Positions 1 to 10,959 of a stretch of 64,000 nt of DNA are shown here, piece by piece. How positions within the stretch are numbered: position 1 is the first letter of the stretch; each line of letters starts with the position of its first letter. The stretch is taken from contig JAJJLU010000333.1 of assembly GCA_023807065.1 (NCBI GenBank), forward strand, positions 41,056-105,055, given 5' to 3'. The stretch is from Isotricha intestinalis (lineage: Eukaryota > Ciliophora > Litostomatea > Vestibuliferida > Isotrichidae). The notes under the pieces were generated by a model. The model did not search any database, was not told where the DNA came from, and saw nothing but the letters and a program-made list of their open reading frames with translations. Made by a program: the position numbers and the translations under genes.

Positions 1-89
1 AATATTAAAAAAGGCTTTAACTAACTAATTATATTTTAATTTTTATTTATATAAGAAAGACTTATTTTAAGTTCCAAATTACAAATAAT

Positions 90-2081
90 TTATTTTTTTT
101 TTTTTCTAAAACCTTTATTAATTTCTTTAATATTATTAGATTTATATTTTTCAATTTTAATAGTATTTAAAATATAAACACTACTTGTATTAGCATTTTC
201 TTCATCAAAATTAGATGTACTTTGGCATTTAATTTTATTTTTAAATTTAGTAAATTCATAAAATTCTTTTAAATTTTTTAAATGAGGGTTTTCTTTTAAA
301 AAAGAAATTGATTCTTTATGTTTTTTTATCATTGGTAAATATTTATCTTTTATTGCTTGAATTTCTCTATTCATTAAATTTTCCATTCCTGCTAAATGAG
401 TTATTAATTCTGGAAGAGAGTTTTCATTTATTTCTGAATCATTTACTAAAGTTTGTATTTCTTCTTCTGTTAAATTTATTTCATTACCATATGAATTTTT
501 AGGTAATTCACTCTTATTTTTTTTTGTTCTTGATGATACTATACTTGATAATGGAGGTCGAGGAAATTTATTTAATGGAATTATTTTATTATTATTAATA
601 TTAATATTAGTATTATTATTGTTTTGTTTATTCTCTTTATTTAAATTTGTATTATTTGATATTGTTAAATTTCCTCCATTTGATATTTTTTTATTCTCTT
701 GATTTATTATATTTATATTATTCCCATTACTTTTTTTCTGATGATGAGAAATTTCTTTTTCTTGGATTATCTTATCTTTCTTTTCTTCATAACTTAAACC
801 ATTCATTCCATATTTATTAATTAAATCCATATAATTATAATTAAAGGCATTCATTAAATTACAAGCACTTTTCCCATTACATTTATTATAATTTTCTTCC
901 TCTCCAAATCCATAATTTTCCTTTAAATTATCATCATCTTTAATAATAATACTCCCCATATTTTCAACATTGTCATTAATTACATTTCCTAAATTATCTT
1001 CATCTCCATTTTCTTTATAAATAACACTATTACTTTCATTTTCCATTTCTAAACAATCTCCAAAATCATTATTATTATTATTAGAACTAATTTCCAAATT
1101 AGAATTACTATAATTATTATTATTATCATCTTCATTGCTTTCTTCTTCTCCTTCACTATAATCTAAAACTTCAGCATTAAAATCACATCTTTCTTTCATT
1201 TTTTCTCTAAACTTCAAAATATCACGAATAGAAATTTGATATAAATCTTCTAAAACTTGATTATTTTCAAAATCTTTAATAAATTTATGATTAATAAGTT
1301 CTTTAGCAGAAGGTCTTTTAAAATGGTCAAAAATTAAGCATTTAGAGACAAAATCATTAAATTCGAAAGACCATAAATGAGGATAAGTTAATCCTTTAGG
1401 AGGATTACTTATAATTTTTTTCATGACAAGAAAAGTTCTAATATGAGAATATGGAGGATTTCCTTCAGCTAATTCAATGCAAGTAATACCTAAAGACCAT
1501 ATATCACATTTAGAGTCATAATTATTTTGTGAAATTACTTCAGGACTCATCCAATAAGGAGTTCCAATTTTACTTATTTTCTTACTATGAGAATGCATTA
1601 ATTGTGCAGAAACTCCAAAATCACCTAATTTAATTAATCCTTTTTTTGTTATTAAAATATTTCCTGCTTTTATATCTCTATGTATTTTTTTCTGAGAATG
1701 TAAATATATTAATCCTTTCAATACCATTCTTATTATATTTGATATTTGCTCTTCAGTTAATTTTCTCTTTGTTATATGCATTAAATCTAATATTGATCCT
1801 CCTTCACAATATTCTATTATTATCCATATTTTATTGTTTTTTATATATGAATTTTTATATTTTATTATATAGGGATTGTTACATTGTTTTAATACGTTAA
1901 TTTCTTTTTTGTAATTTTCTATGTTTGACTTTAATATTGTTGATATTTTTGCTGCAAATATTTCTTTTGTTTTTTTGTTTTGGATTTTATATACACTACC
2001 ATAATTCCCTTGACCTAATTTCTCTAAAATTGTATATTTTTGATCAGGGTCTTCTCTTTGGTTACTTATGAAGTCATACAT
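90..2081 (-). CDS. STE20/MST (Hippo-type) Ser/Thr kinase with C-terminal SARAH-like helix
   Basis: 663 residues. The kinase domain spans about residues 16-272: Gly loop GQGNYGSVY, catalytic Lys in FAAKIS, HRDIKAGN, DFGVSA and SPEV are all present, so it should be active. GTPYWMSPEV and the overall pattern are typical of STE20 germinal-centre kinases, closest to MST/Hippo. A long Asn/Glu-rich linker follows. About residues 550-595 form an amphipathic helix (LPELITHLAGMENLMNREIQ) resembling the SARAH dimerisation domain that ends MST kinases. In other organisms this family controls growth, morphogenesis or cytokinesis through Mob/NDR; the role here is inferred. Start chosen at the only ATG upstream of the kinase domain; stop TAA. 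Confidence 0.9.
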   Translation of the reverse strand: MYDFISNQREDPDQKYTILEKLGQGNYGSVYKIQNKKTKEIFAAKISTILKSNIENYKKEINVLKQCNNPYIIKYKNSYIKNNKIWIIIEYCEGGSILDLMHITKRKLTEEQISNIIRMVLKGLIYLHSQKKIHRDIKAGNILITKKGLIKLGDFGVSAQLMHSHSKKISKIGTPYWMSPEVISQNNYDSKCDIWSLGITCIELAEGNPPYSHIRTFLVMKKIISNPPKGLTYPHLWSFEFNDFVSKCLIFDHFKRPSAKELINHKFIKDFENNQVLEDLYQISIRDILKFREKMKERCDFNAEVLDYSEGEEESNEDDNNNNYSNSNLEISSNNNNNDFGDCLEMENESNSVIYKENGDEDNLGNVINDNVENMGSIIIKDDDNLKENYGFGEEENYNKCNGKSACNLMNAFNYNYMDLINKYGMNGLSYEEKKDKIIQEKEISHHQKKSNGNNINIINQENKKISNGGNLTISNNTNLNKENKQNNNNTNININNNKIIPLNKFPRPPLSSIVSSRTKKNKSELPKNSYGNEINLTEEEIQTLVNDSEINENSLPELITHLAGMENLMNREIQAIKDKYLPMIKKHKESISFLKENPHLKNLKEFYEFTKFKNKIKCQSTSNFDEENANTSSVYILNTIKIEKYKSNNIKEINKGFRKKKK

Positions 2082-2599
2082 TTGGGTTAATGTTTTTTTT
2101 TTATTTTTATTTTTGATGATTTTTTTAAATAAAATATTGAAAAAATAATTTTTTTATTCACTTTTTCTATAATCAATTCCATTAAAAATGATACTTAATT
2201 ATATTTTATCTTCTTTCAAAATAAAACAAAGGAAAAAAGAATAAAAGCAAAAAATACTTTTTTACATAAAAGGAAAGTAAATTTAAAAACGTCAGTTGGA
2301 AATTTTATTATTATTAAATAGGATCCACTATTTAATTTAAGATCTACTTTTTACTTTAATAAATCTTATCATCTAAATAATTATCATAAATTTAATTATG
2401 ATTTGATATAAAGATCCTCTGATACACAACATATATATAAACATAAAAATTTGAACAAAAAAAAAATAAACACCAAATTTTCTAATTTTAAAAATAATAA
2501 TAATTTAACATAAAATATTCTATGAGGAAAAATAAAAATTAATTTTTTTCATAATAAACGTTTGTTTCATTGAAATGATTTATATATTAAATAATTTAA
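2082..2599. other. Spacer between divergent genes
   Basis: 518 nt between two divergently transcribed genes, so it must contain both 5' regions and promoters. Very AT-rich with poly-T/poly-A tracts. I see no recognisable motif, RNA gene or coding relic. Confidence 0.5.
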
Positions 2600-3595
2600 A
2601 TGTTCATTAAAAAAATGCCATTTACAGAAAGTATTGAAAGTCATTTAAATTCATCAAGTGATTCAATAGGTGAAGATGATTCTTTTGATGATTTTAATTC
2701 TGAAAAAAAAGATTTCCCATCAATTGAAGATATTAAGTTTAAACATAAAAGATATGAAAATTTTCGGAGAAAAATAATAATTAAAAAAAAAGAATTAGAA
2801 GATGATAAAACTGGAACAATGTGGAAAAGCTTATATTATACTTTTTTTAATAATCAAGTTAAAAATTCTATTACTATTAATGAATTGGAATTAAGATGTA
2901 AATTTTTGTTTAATATGGATAAAATTAATAATTTAAATGATGAAATAAAGAAAAAAAATATAGAAACTTTAACTAATTTAGAACCTTTTATCCAATATTA
3001 TAAAAAGAAAAAAGATGATAATTTTTTAATCAATATTTTTTCAAAAGAAAAAAATGAAGAAGAAGAAGAAGAAAATAAGAATGAGAAATTAAATAAAACA
3101 CTTTTTAAAATTAAATATTCAAGAAATAATATAAAAAAAGAAAATAGTAAAATAGAAAAGAGATTCTTAAGTATGGATAAAATATATTATAAAAAAAGGA
3201 AAAGAATATATAATTCTTTATTTGAAATTTATGGTTTTAAAGAAAATGAAGAATTAATAGAAGCAATAACAAGAGTAAATGAAAAATATAAAAATGAAAA
3301 AAATAAAATTTATCTTGATAACCTAAATAAAATTAATGAAGGAAAATTTGCTTTTTCAAGAGAAGTTCAATTAATTGAAGATACTTTTCATTCAAATGAA
3401 GCAATTAAAAATGATATTCAAGGAATTATTAATGTTAATCATAATTCTAAATTTTTTGAAGAAAATATGGATAAAGATTTAATTAAAGAATATAGTAATA
3501 AACTTGAACCTCAAAATAGAATGTCACGACAAATTAATACTTTAAATAATAAAATTCTATCTAAAATTGATCCTTCTTTTAAAATTATTATATAA
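2600..3595 (+). CDS. Unrecognised acidic/basic coiled protein
   Basis: 331 residues, not recognised. The N-terminus is Ser/Asp-rich (SSSDSIGEDDSFDDF), followed by a charged, largely helical body with a Lys-rich centre and a Glu run (KEKNEEEEEENKNEK). There is no signal peptide or membrane segment. A second ATG lies six codons in (MPFTES...), so the start could be either. Codon use matches neighbouring genes and it ends in TAA. Probably a real intracellular protein of unknown role. Confidence 0.75.
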   Translation: MFIKKMPFTESIESHLNSSSDSIGEDDSFDDFNSEKKDFPSIEDIKFKHKRYENFRRKIIIKKKELEDDKTGTMWKSLYYTFFNNQVKNSITINELELRCKFLFNMDKINNLNDEIKKKNIETLTNLEPFIQYYKKKKDDNFLINIFSKEKNEEEEEENKNEKLNKTLFKIKYSRNNIKKENSKIEKRFLSMDKIYYKKRKRIYNSLFEIYGFKENEELIEAITRVNEKYKNEKNKIYLDNLNKINEGKFAFSREVQLIEDTFHSNEAIKNDIQGIINVNHNSKFFEENMDKDLIKEYSNKLEPQNRMSRQINTLNNKILSKIDPSFKIII

Positions 3596-4141
3596 GTAAT
3601 TTTAATCAATTAATTTTATATTTTTCTTTAAATTTTTTTTGTTTTATTAAATTCTTTTTTACTTTTTTATATAATAAAGTTGTTAATTTAGTTTTCTAAA
3701 TTCCAAAAATATTTCCCAAAAAAATAATATAAATTTCCTAATTAAAAAACAATAAAATATAATATAATTATGATTATTATACTAATGAAAAATATAATTA
3801 TTAAAATTTTATAAATCTAAAATGGAAGATGAGTAATTTTATTAAAGTTTTTATTAATAATAAGAATTTGTTAAACAAATATTTTTTAAAAATTTTTTGA
3901 GTGTTTCTAATGATGTTATTGTTAATATAAAAATACTAAGGAGAATGTTATATTTAAATATTTTGAGAGATTTCTTGTTTTTTATCTTTTTAACACATAT
4001 ATTATATTATTTTTTTAATTTTAATTCAAATAATTTTTTATAATAGTAGGATTAAAAAATAAAGACTTAAATGTTTATCTCTTATACTATTTGTTGATTT
4101 GAAAATTTGGTTTTGTTTTATGTTTTAAAGTTAATAATTTT
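3596..4141. other. Spacer between convergent genes
   Basis: 546 nt between the 3' ends of two convergent genes. AT-rich, no convincing ORF, RNA or repeat seen. Confidence 0.5.
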
Positions 4142-4678
4142 TTATTTTTCTGTATTTTTTGGTGTTTTTTTAGAATATTCATATATTTGGGTTATTAACA
4201 AGAACAAAAATTCTTTTAAGTTTTTTTTATTTGGTAAATTTATTTCCATATAATGTATATTATATAATTTTGTAAATTGTTTTATAGAATTTATATCTAC
4301 ATTTCTTTCATTTTTTAAATCAATTTTTGTTCCAATTAAAAATACAATTTTATTTGAATACAAATCTTCCTGAAAAAGATTTTTGATTTTTTCAAAAGAA
4401 CAAATATTTGTAGTATCTAAACAAAAAATAATTATAGTAGAAGTTTTAATATATATTTTATATAAACAATTAAATCTATTATTCCCTGAAATGTCATATA
4501 AATCAAGTTTAATTTTATAATATCTTTTATTGATAATTTTCTTAGTAACATATCTACGAATATTAATTCCAATAGTAGGAATATATTCTTTTGTAAAAAC
4601 ATTATCAACAATTAAATTGATTAACGTAGTTTTTCCTACTTTTTCATCTCCAATAAAACAAACATTATATTCTTCCAT
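4142..4678 (-). CDS. Divergent Ras/Rab-like small GTPase
   Basis: 178 residues with a small-GTPase fold. The P-loop GDEKVGKTT is at residues 10-18, switch-I Thr in PTIGI, and a TKID-type G4 motif in IGTKIDLKN. The G3 motif reads DISGNNRF instead of D-T-A-G-Q-E, so the catalytic Gln is Asn. The G5 SA motif is not recognisable (MEINLPN). There is no C-terminal Cys for prenylation. It probably binds nucleotide with little GTPase activity, but this is inference. It lies 44 nt downstream of another minus-strand gene; the spacing is normal here. Confidence 0.75.
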   Translation of the reverse strand: MEEYNVCFIGDEKVGKTTLINLIVDNVFTKEYIPTIGINIRRYVTKKIINKRYYKIKLDLYDISGNNRFNCLYKIYIKTSTIIIFCLDTTNICSFEKIKNLFQEDLYSNKIVFLIGTKIDLKNERNVDINSIKQFTKLYNIHYMEINLPNKKNLKEFLFLLITQIYEYSKKTPKNTEK

Positions 4679-4722
4679 AAAAACTATAATTAAAAAAACA
4701 ATTAGATTTATGTTATTTTATA

Positions 4723-5604
4723 TTAATAAAAATTATTATAAAAAATATTATAATCATATAAATCTCTTTTATTCTTTCTATATAATTTACCAAGAGAATT
4801 TCCTCTTAAATCATCATTTGAATTATAATTTAAATTACCATTGCTTAAAGAATTTCTATTTTCTTGAAATTCTAATAATTTAAGATTATTAATATTATTT
4901 AAATCAATATTATTTTCAACATACATTGTTTTCATTTTTTTACTTGGTTCACAAGATAAATTATTTATTTTAGGTTTTTTAAACTTGATATTATGTTCTT
5001 TTCTTATTTTATTCATTAATTGATTTTGTCTTTTTAAAAACATTGATTGAGCTGTTATTTTATGTTTAGGTTTATTTGATGTAAAATTACTATAATTTAA
5101 ATAATTACTCGTGTTAAATTCACTATATTTTGTTTGTAAATATTCATCTTCTTTTGTAGAATATAAATTTTGTAAACTTAAACTTTTTTTTATATCTAAT
5201 AAATATTTAGGTTTTTGTTTTTGTCTTTTGTTTAAATTATTTATTTTTTTATTCTCAGAATATTTTTTTAAAAATAAAAAACAACTAAATTTCTCTATTT
5301 TTAACCTATTATTAAATATAATGAACATTGTATTTATTGAAGAATATTGTTTAATAAGTAAATTTTGAGAATATTTTTTAATAATTTTATGAGCAAAAAT
5401 TTTAAAGTTATCATCAATTGAAAGAATATTTTTTAAATAAGAAGATAAGGCATTTACATAAATATTAGTATTTGAAACTTTTTGATTATAATTTGAAAAT
5501 TTTTTCTGTGTTATCAAAGAAAAAATTGAGAGAAAATTTTTAATTGAATTTTGATCAATCATCCCAATTTGTTCTAAATAATTACAAAGACTTTGAATAT
5601 TCAT
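4723..5604 (-). CDS. Unrecognised basic protein
   Basis: About 293 residues starting at the ATG of MNIQSLCNYLEQ (5604). The frame is open upstream to 5703, but that extension is a hydrophobic, low-complexity run typical of translated 5' AT-rich DNA and would nearly touch the opposite-strand gene at 5709, so I prefer the internal start. The N-terminal ~100 residues look folded and helical; the remainder is Lys/Asn/Ser-rich and probably disordered. Function not recognised. Confidence 0.65.
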   Translation of the reverse strand: MNIQSLCNYLEQIGMIDQNSIKNFLSIFSLITQKKFSNYNQKVSNTNIYVNALSSYLKNILSIDDNFKIFAHKIIKKYSQNLLIKQYSSINTMFIIFNNRLKIEKFSCFLFLKKYSENKKINNLNKRQKQKPKYLLDIKKSLSLQNLYSTKEDEYLQTKYSEFNTSNYLNYSNFTSNKPKHKITAQSMFLKRQNQLMNKIRKEHNIKFKKPKINNLSCEPSKKMKTMYVENNIDLNNINNLKLLEFQENRNSLSNGNLNYNSNDDLRGNSLGKLYRKNKRDLYDYNIFYNNFY

Positions 5605-5708
5605 TAATCCTTTTAATTTAAAATTTAATTTTTTAAAAAAAAAACAATAAAAATAATAATTATAATTAATTAATAGGTTAAGAAGTATTAAATAAATAAT
5701 CATTTATT

Positions 5709-6287
5709 ATGAAAACTAAAAATATAATTACAGAATTTTCTTTTAAAAGTCATTTTATAACTTTTATATCTCAAGCAATAAGAACAATTTTAATTGATTT
5801 TTATGAATATATAACAGATGATGGTCTTTTTCTTTCATTTAATAAATATGTAGTGTTAGAACAATTTCATGATTTAAATGTAATTCCTTTAAAATTAATA
5901 AAATATATTAATTATTGTTGGCATTTATATAATAAAGAAGAAAGAACTGATGATTATATTTATATTATTTCTAAGTTAGATAAAATTAAATTTACAGGGA
6001 AATTTAAACATAATTATTGTTTGTTTGATTTAATTTGGAATTTTTCTTTAAAAACTTTAATTTATATTTTAGGAAGAATTGATTTGGAAACTATTGAAAA
6101 AAAAGATTTTTTTGTTAAAAGAATTAATGATATGCTTGATATTTTTACTAATTTTGATGAAGGTGATATTGAAAAATTTGAGGATGAAAATTGTTGTTTA
6201 GAATGTGAATTAGAAAAAGAAAAAAAATTTAATTATAGTGATAAAGAAGATTTTATAAAAGTTAAATTTTTAATGAATAGATATTGA
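5709..6287 (+). CDS. Unrecognised small protein
   Basis: 192 residues, helical, with a C-terminal acidic part and a Cys cluster (NCCLECELEKEK). No family recognised. It is divergent from the preceding gene with about 100 nt between starts. It ends in TGA (6285-6287), the only TGA stop I found among the genes I checked; read through as a sense codon, it would add only about ten residues before a TAA. Confidence 0.7.
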   Translation: MKTKNIITEFSFKSHFITFISQAIRTILIDFYEYITDDGLFLSFNKYVVLEQFHDLNVIPLKLIKYINYCWHLYNKEERTDDYIYIISKLDKIKFTGKFKHNYCLFDLIWNFSLKTLIYILGRIDLETIEKKDFFVKRINDMLDIFTNFDEGDIEKFEDENCCLECELEKEKKFNYSDKEDFIKVKFLMNRY

Positions 6288-6521
6288 TATTTTATATTTA
6301 ATAGGAATTATTAAAATTATATATTTAAATTTAATAATCTAATATTTATTAAATTTATACTCTATTTATCAAGAAAATAAATCATTAAATATTATATAAT
6401 TGAAAATAAAAAATTATCTCATAAATTTTTGTCTATGAAAATAATTTTAAAAAGTTTACATATTTTACAAAAATAACTTAATAATTATTTAGTTTTTTAT
6501 AAACCTCAAAATCACGTCTAA

Positions 6522-8402
6522 TTAATTTATATTTAATATTTTATCTTTTATTTTGCTAACTAAATTATCATAAATAATTTCATCAATTTTAGATACATTT
6601 AAATTTTTCGAATTCATTTTAAAATAAGAAATAATTTCACTTTCAGTAAAGGGAGTATTTTTAAACTCTAATAATTTATTTCTTTCTTCTGCGTTTTTTA
6701 AATTAATTTTTTTAAAAAAATTTAAGCTTTTAATCTGAATTTCATTTAATAAAATTCTTTTAATAAAATCCATTTCCTTTAAATTTTTCAAATATCTATT
6801 TACTTCAACTAAATTAATATAATACCATTCTAATATTTTTGAATATTTATAATATTTTTTTGAACAACATAAATATTTTTTAAAATCAGGATTATATTCA
6901 TAATTTCCTATTTGATATTTAGTTCCAAATTCTTTATTACTTGAAAATTTTTTAGAAACAATTTGATTAGAATATAATTTATGAATAAGATTTAAATAAC
7001 TTTGTTCTGGTGAAGGATGAATGTTTAAATAAGTATTTTTTTTTTTTATATTATGATAATAAGTTGAATTGGTCTTTGTAGTATTTTTAAATGTGTTATT
7101 TTTGTTTTTTCTAAAAAAATGTTTCATACTTTTTTCTTTTTGATTAGGTAATAAATCTTCAACATTATTTAAAGATAAAATAAAATTATTATTATTATTT
7201 TGACATAAATCATCAATTTTATTTGTAATATTATTTTGTTCTATTGAACTTAAACAAATTGTTTTTTTTGAAATATGACTATTAAATTTTTTAATATGTA
7301 ATTGATTATTATTATCTTCAAATTCAAAATGTTTATCTAAAATTTCTAATTTCCTTAAATTTTCTCCAACATAATTACCAATTAACCCACAGAAATAAAT
7401 AATAATATTCATTAAACTACCAACAATAGCAATAACACTTTGAATTTTTGTATAAGATCTAATATAAAAGTTATTTTCTCTTAAAGTATAAAGATTTAAT
7501 TCATATATTTTAGATGAAGCACCTTCTGAAAGTAAATCTTCTTCAAAAAAAAAAGAATAAGTAGATTTAATATTATCAACTCCCCAAAAAGAAGAATTTT
7601 TTCCACTTTTTATTAACCAACCTTTATCATCATTAAGAATAGTTTTTTTTAAAAAAATATCATCATTTCTTTGTAATCTAGTACTTAAACAATAATAATA
7701 ATTTTTAATATTTTTATTTAAAGGATTTTTATAAGATAAAGGATTAAATTCAATAACAGGATAATATAAAGCGAAATATTTAGGATTATCTTGACTTAAG
7801 TATTTATTTAATAAATTTATATTAGTACATTTATTATTATTTTTAGAAAATTGAGTTCCATTTTCACAGTAAAAAATTTGTATTTCAAAATAATATAAAT
7901 TTGGAGAATCCCAATATCCACCAAATTTTTTTCCTCCTAATTCAGGACAATATAATAAACCAAAAGTTTCAGTTAAATTTTGATTATTTTCAAAATCACT
8001 ATCATTACATATATGATAATTTAAATATTCATCATTTATTTTTGAACGGAATCTACCATCTTCTCCTGGTTCTGTTGTATAATAATATATTCTAAAATAT
8101 AATATATTTGAAACATTTATAAAATTTCCATCGTAATCTTCTATTCTAAATGCAAATTGAACATTTTCTTTTTTTAAATCTAGTTGCTCGTATAATAAAT
8201 TATTTTCTATTGACATTGTTACTGAGGGGTTTTTTCTTGAAAATAAATTGTCTCCAAATATTATTATTAAAAGAAAAAACATTATTAAGATAAATAGAGT
8301 TAAAAATCCTCCTATAGTTGTTCCTCTTATTGGTGTTTTTCCTGAATAAAAATGGAATTTTGAACCAAAGAAATCAATTTTTTGAAAAAATGTTAAAAAC
8401 AT
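6522..8402 (-). CDS. Two-helix membrane protein with large lumenal/extracellular domain
   Basis: 626 residues. A short N-terminal cytosolic stretch (FFQKIDFFGSKFHFYSG) leads into TM1 (about residues 30-52). About 270 residues with several Cys and N-x-S/T sites follow, so this part is probably lumenal or extracellular. TM2 is at about residues 320-345 (IQSVIAIVGSLMNIIIYFCG), followed by a long basic Asn-rich cytosolic tail. The signature resembles a large, uncharacterised two-TM family I recall from ciliate genomes. The topology (short N-tail, TM, long lumenal domain, TM with an xIxIxG signature) also parallels ERGIC/Erv proteins such as the one at 16831. Function unknown. Confidence 0.7.
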   Translation of the reverse strand: MFLTFFQKIDFFGSKFHFYSGKTPIRGTTIGGFLTLFILIMFFLLIIIFGDNLFSRKNPSVTMSIENNLLYEQLDLKKENVQFAFRIEDYDGNFINVSNILYFRIYYYTTEPGEDGRFRSKINDEYLNYHICNDSDFENNQNLTETFGLLYCPELGGKKFGGYWDSPNLYYFEIQIFYCENGTQFSKNNNKCTNINLLNKYLSQDNPKYFALYYPVIEFNPLSYKNPLNKNIKNYYYCLSTRLQRNDDIFLKKTILNDDKGWLIKSGKNSSFWGVDNIKSTYSFFFEEDLLSEGASSKIYELNLYTLRENNFYIRSYTKIQSVIAIVGSLMNIIIYFCGLIGNYVGENLRKLEILDKHFEFEDNNNQLHIKKFNSHISKKTICLSSIEQNNITNKIDDLCQNNNNNFILSLNNVEDLLPNQKEKSMKHFFRKNKNNTFKNTTKTNSTYYHNIKKKNTYLNIHPSPEQSYLNLIHKLYSNQIVSKKFSSNKEFGTKYQIGNYEYNPDFKKYLCCSKKYYKYSKILEWYYINLVEVNRYLKNLKEMDFIKRILLNEIQIKSLNFFKKINLKNAEERNKLLEFKNTPFTESEIISYFKMNSKNLNVSKIDEIIYDNLVSKIKDKILNIN

Positions 8403-9004
8403 TTTTTGTTTTTGATATTTTTATTTTTTTAATATATTATGTTTTTAATTTTTTTAAGATAATTAATTGAAGAAAAAATATATAGAAAAAAAGTAAAATA
8501 AAAACTTTCAAAACTAAAAATAAGAAAAAGAAAGGGAAAAATCAATAAAATATATTAAATTAATTTAAGAATTTAGGAATATCTCATAGTTAAATTAAAT
8601 TAAAACCTTTATTATCTCCCATAATATTTTAAAAACATAATATAAAATGAATTAAATGATTAATTGAAAAACAAGATTATAAATTATTAAATTCAAATAA
8701 ATATTAAAAAAATCTATCAAAAAAATTTTTTATTTATATTTTTTTTATAAATGATTTTTATTTATATATGTCATAAAAAAAAAATTATATTGTATTTCAT
8801 CATTATTTGTCTTATATAGTTTTTTTATTATCAAAAACAATTTGTATTAAAGTTTAAGGTTAAAAATAATTATTTTCTAAATTTAAATAAGAAATAAAAT
8901 TTATAAACAGAAGTATTAACATTAATAGAAATATTATATATAAGTTTCCCCATTTAAAATTTTAAATATTAAATAAAATATTATCAAAAATAATAAAATT
9001 AACT
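8403..9004. other. Intergenic spacer
   Basis: 602 nt between two same-strand genes, carrying the 5' region of the gene at 6522-8402. AT-rich with homopolymer runs; nothing recognisable. Confidence 0.5.
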
Positions 9005-10448
9005 TTATTTCTCTTCTTCCATTTCTTGTCCTTGTTCATCAATTAACTTATCTTTCTTATTCTCATTATTACTAACACAAATAAAAATACCCATCATAAT
9101 AAGAACTAAAGAATTACAAATCATTAAAAAGAGCATTCCATAATGATAATAACCAAGAGGTTTAAAATGATCATTAACAGCACCATAAATTAATGGAGCA
9201 GGTCCTGAAGTAACTAACATAGAAAACATATTTGTAATAGAAAAAGCACTTCCTTTTAAATCACTTGAAACAGAATTCATAATTAAACCATTAACAAAAG
9301 TTAAATCAGAAGCATCAAATATTAAAAATAACATTAATACAATACAAAAACTATATAAATTTCTAACAAAAGGAATGATTAAACCAAAAATAGAAGAAAT
9401 TATATGTAAATTAAATAATATTTTAGGTGCATTTGGTTTATCATAACCTCCTTTTAAAAATGAAGAAATAAATGAATTTATAAAAACTGCTCCAAAAGGT
9501 CCTAAAACACACACTATAGTATATGATATAAATATTATTTTAGAATCGTTTACTCCTATTACACTTCTCATATAATCTGCACACCAATAATGAATTGCTG
9601 TATTCACTCCATGCATTATTGATCTTGTTAAATTTATTATATTAAATTTCTTATTGGTAAATATTGAACATATATTTTGAAATACTGATATTTTGCTTTT
9701 TTCTTTTAATTCCTTTGAACTTCTTAATTTAAAAATAGATTTTTTTTCATTTTCATTTTCCTTATCTAAAACAACATATTTAGAAAAATAGTTTTGAGGA
9801 GATAAAAGAACAAAAAAAGCAACAAATAATAAATAACAACCTTCAGTGACAAAACCTAATTGGAACTAGAAAATAATAAAAAAAAAAAATACATTTTCTT
9901 CACCGTAAAAAACAGAAAGAGCATATCCAGTGACTTTTCCAACAGGAATAACAACTTGTCTAAAAGTTAATTGAACAGTTTTATAATTTTTTAATCCAAA
10001 TTGATCAATCCAAACAGGAATATAAATAGAAACAGGCATATGAGTTATTCCAATAATACCTCTTAAAATAATTAATATTAAAGCGTTATTAGAAAATTTA
10101 AACATTATACACATTAAACCTTTTATTGTACAAAAAAAAATAAACATCCATTTTGGATTTGTTTTATTTGATATTAATATATACAAAAATGAACCAAATG
10201 ATCTTCCTATTCCATTCATTGTCCCAAACATTCCAAATTTTTTGTCATTCATTTTAAATTGAGCTTTTATTGCTTTTGAAGATAAGGATAATATACCACT
10301 CGATGCACTTATTGCTAATTCTACACTCACTATTATTGTAAATAATATTATTCTATAGGAACGAGATAATGGTATTATTTTGGGAGTTTCCTATTAATTT
10401 TTTTTTTGAAGTTATTTAAAATATTATTTTTACTTCTTTTGAAGACAT
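9005..10448 (-). CDS. Spinster-like major facilitator superfamily transporter (3 exons)
   Basis: Reconstructed as three exons: 10434-10448 (MSSKE), 9893-10390 and 9005-9865, joined in frame to give 457 residues. Introns 10391-10433 (43 nt) and 9866-9892 (27 nt) have GTA...AG borders, and the frame between exons is closed without them. Several hydrophobic helices are visible. MFS-type motifs include a conserved Arg-Gly in LRGIIGITHMPVSIYIPVW and QVVIPVGKVTGYALS, as in spinster/OPA-type transporters (lysosomal lipid or sugar-phosphate export in other organisms). The tail is acidic. The substrate cannot be told from sequence. Confidence 0.8.
9866..9892 (-). other. 27-nt spliceosomal intron
   Basis: Starts GTATTTTT, ends TTTCTAG; almost all T/A. 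Removing it joins VFYGEEN to FQLGFVTEG in phase 0; without it the frame stops within the intron. Confidence 0.75.
10391..10433 (-). other. 43-nt spliceosomal intron
   Basis: Starts GTAAAAAT, ends TTAATAG, with in-frame TAA inside. Splicing in phase 0 joins a five-codon first exon to ETPKIIPLSRSY. Confidence 0.7.
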
Positions 10449-10579
10449 TTTTTTTTTAATTAAATTATGATTTTTTTATAATTTATTCTATTATTTTATA
10501 TTGTATTATTTATTATTTTTATTTTTACTGGAATATTTGATATTATTATGAATTTTGTTTTTGTTAATTTATCAATATA

Positions 10580-10864
10580 GGGTTAAATGATAAGGATGTT
10601 AGAAACCGATTTTCATTATATGAATTTTTCTATTATTAAAGAAGTCTTTTCAAAATATAAATAAAACAAAAAAAAATATCACAAAATCAAAATATAGAAG
10701 ATAATATATATGCGATAGAAATTTGTTATATGAAAACTTAAGAAAATTAAAAAAGAAACAATATGTTAGAAATTGTTGATAAAAAATTAAAATAAGTAAA
10801 TTTTTAGAAAGAAATTTATAAAGAAGGAAAAAATTAAAATTGATTTGGAATCATCAATAAATAA
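10580..10864 (+). pseudogene. Coding-like relic with eight in-frame stops
   Basis: A single reading frame of 95 codons reads like protein (for example NDKDVRNRFSLYEFFYY, QNIEDNIYAIEICYMKT, NNMLEIVDKKLK) but is broken by eight stops, six TAA, one TAG and one TGA, before a final TAA. Codons starting with G are frequent, as in real genes. I read it as a decayed gene in which CAA and similar codons became TAA. Chance AT-rich sequence cannot be excluded. It lies in the 10449-10959 spacer, upstream of the MFS gene. Confidence 0.35.
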
Positions 10865-10959
10865 AAAAAATAACTTTATTTGAAATTCTTTCCAAACATT
10901 TAATTTAATTAAGATTAGATAAATAATTTGTATATATATTAAAGATAAATAATTTATTT

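Noticed and set aside
4530..4883. ORFs antisense to real genes (for example 4530-4883, 13425-13634, 41148-41519, 55305-55892)
   Set aside because: They mirror strong genes on the other strand and consist of Leu/Phe/Tyr-rich filler expected from the complement of AT-rich coding DNA.
5605..5703. N-terminal hydrophobic extension of the 4723-5604 gene as a signal peptide
   Set aside because: Low-complexity Ile/Tyr/Phe run reaching to within 6 nt of the divergent gene; more likely 5' untranslated DNA.
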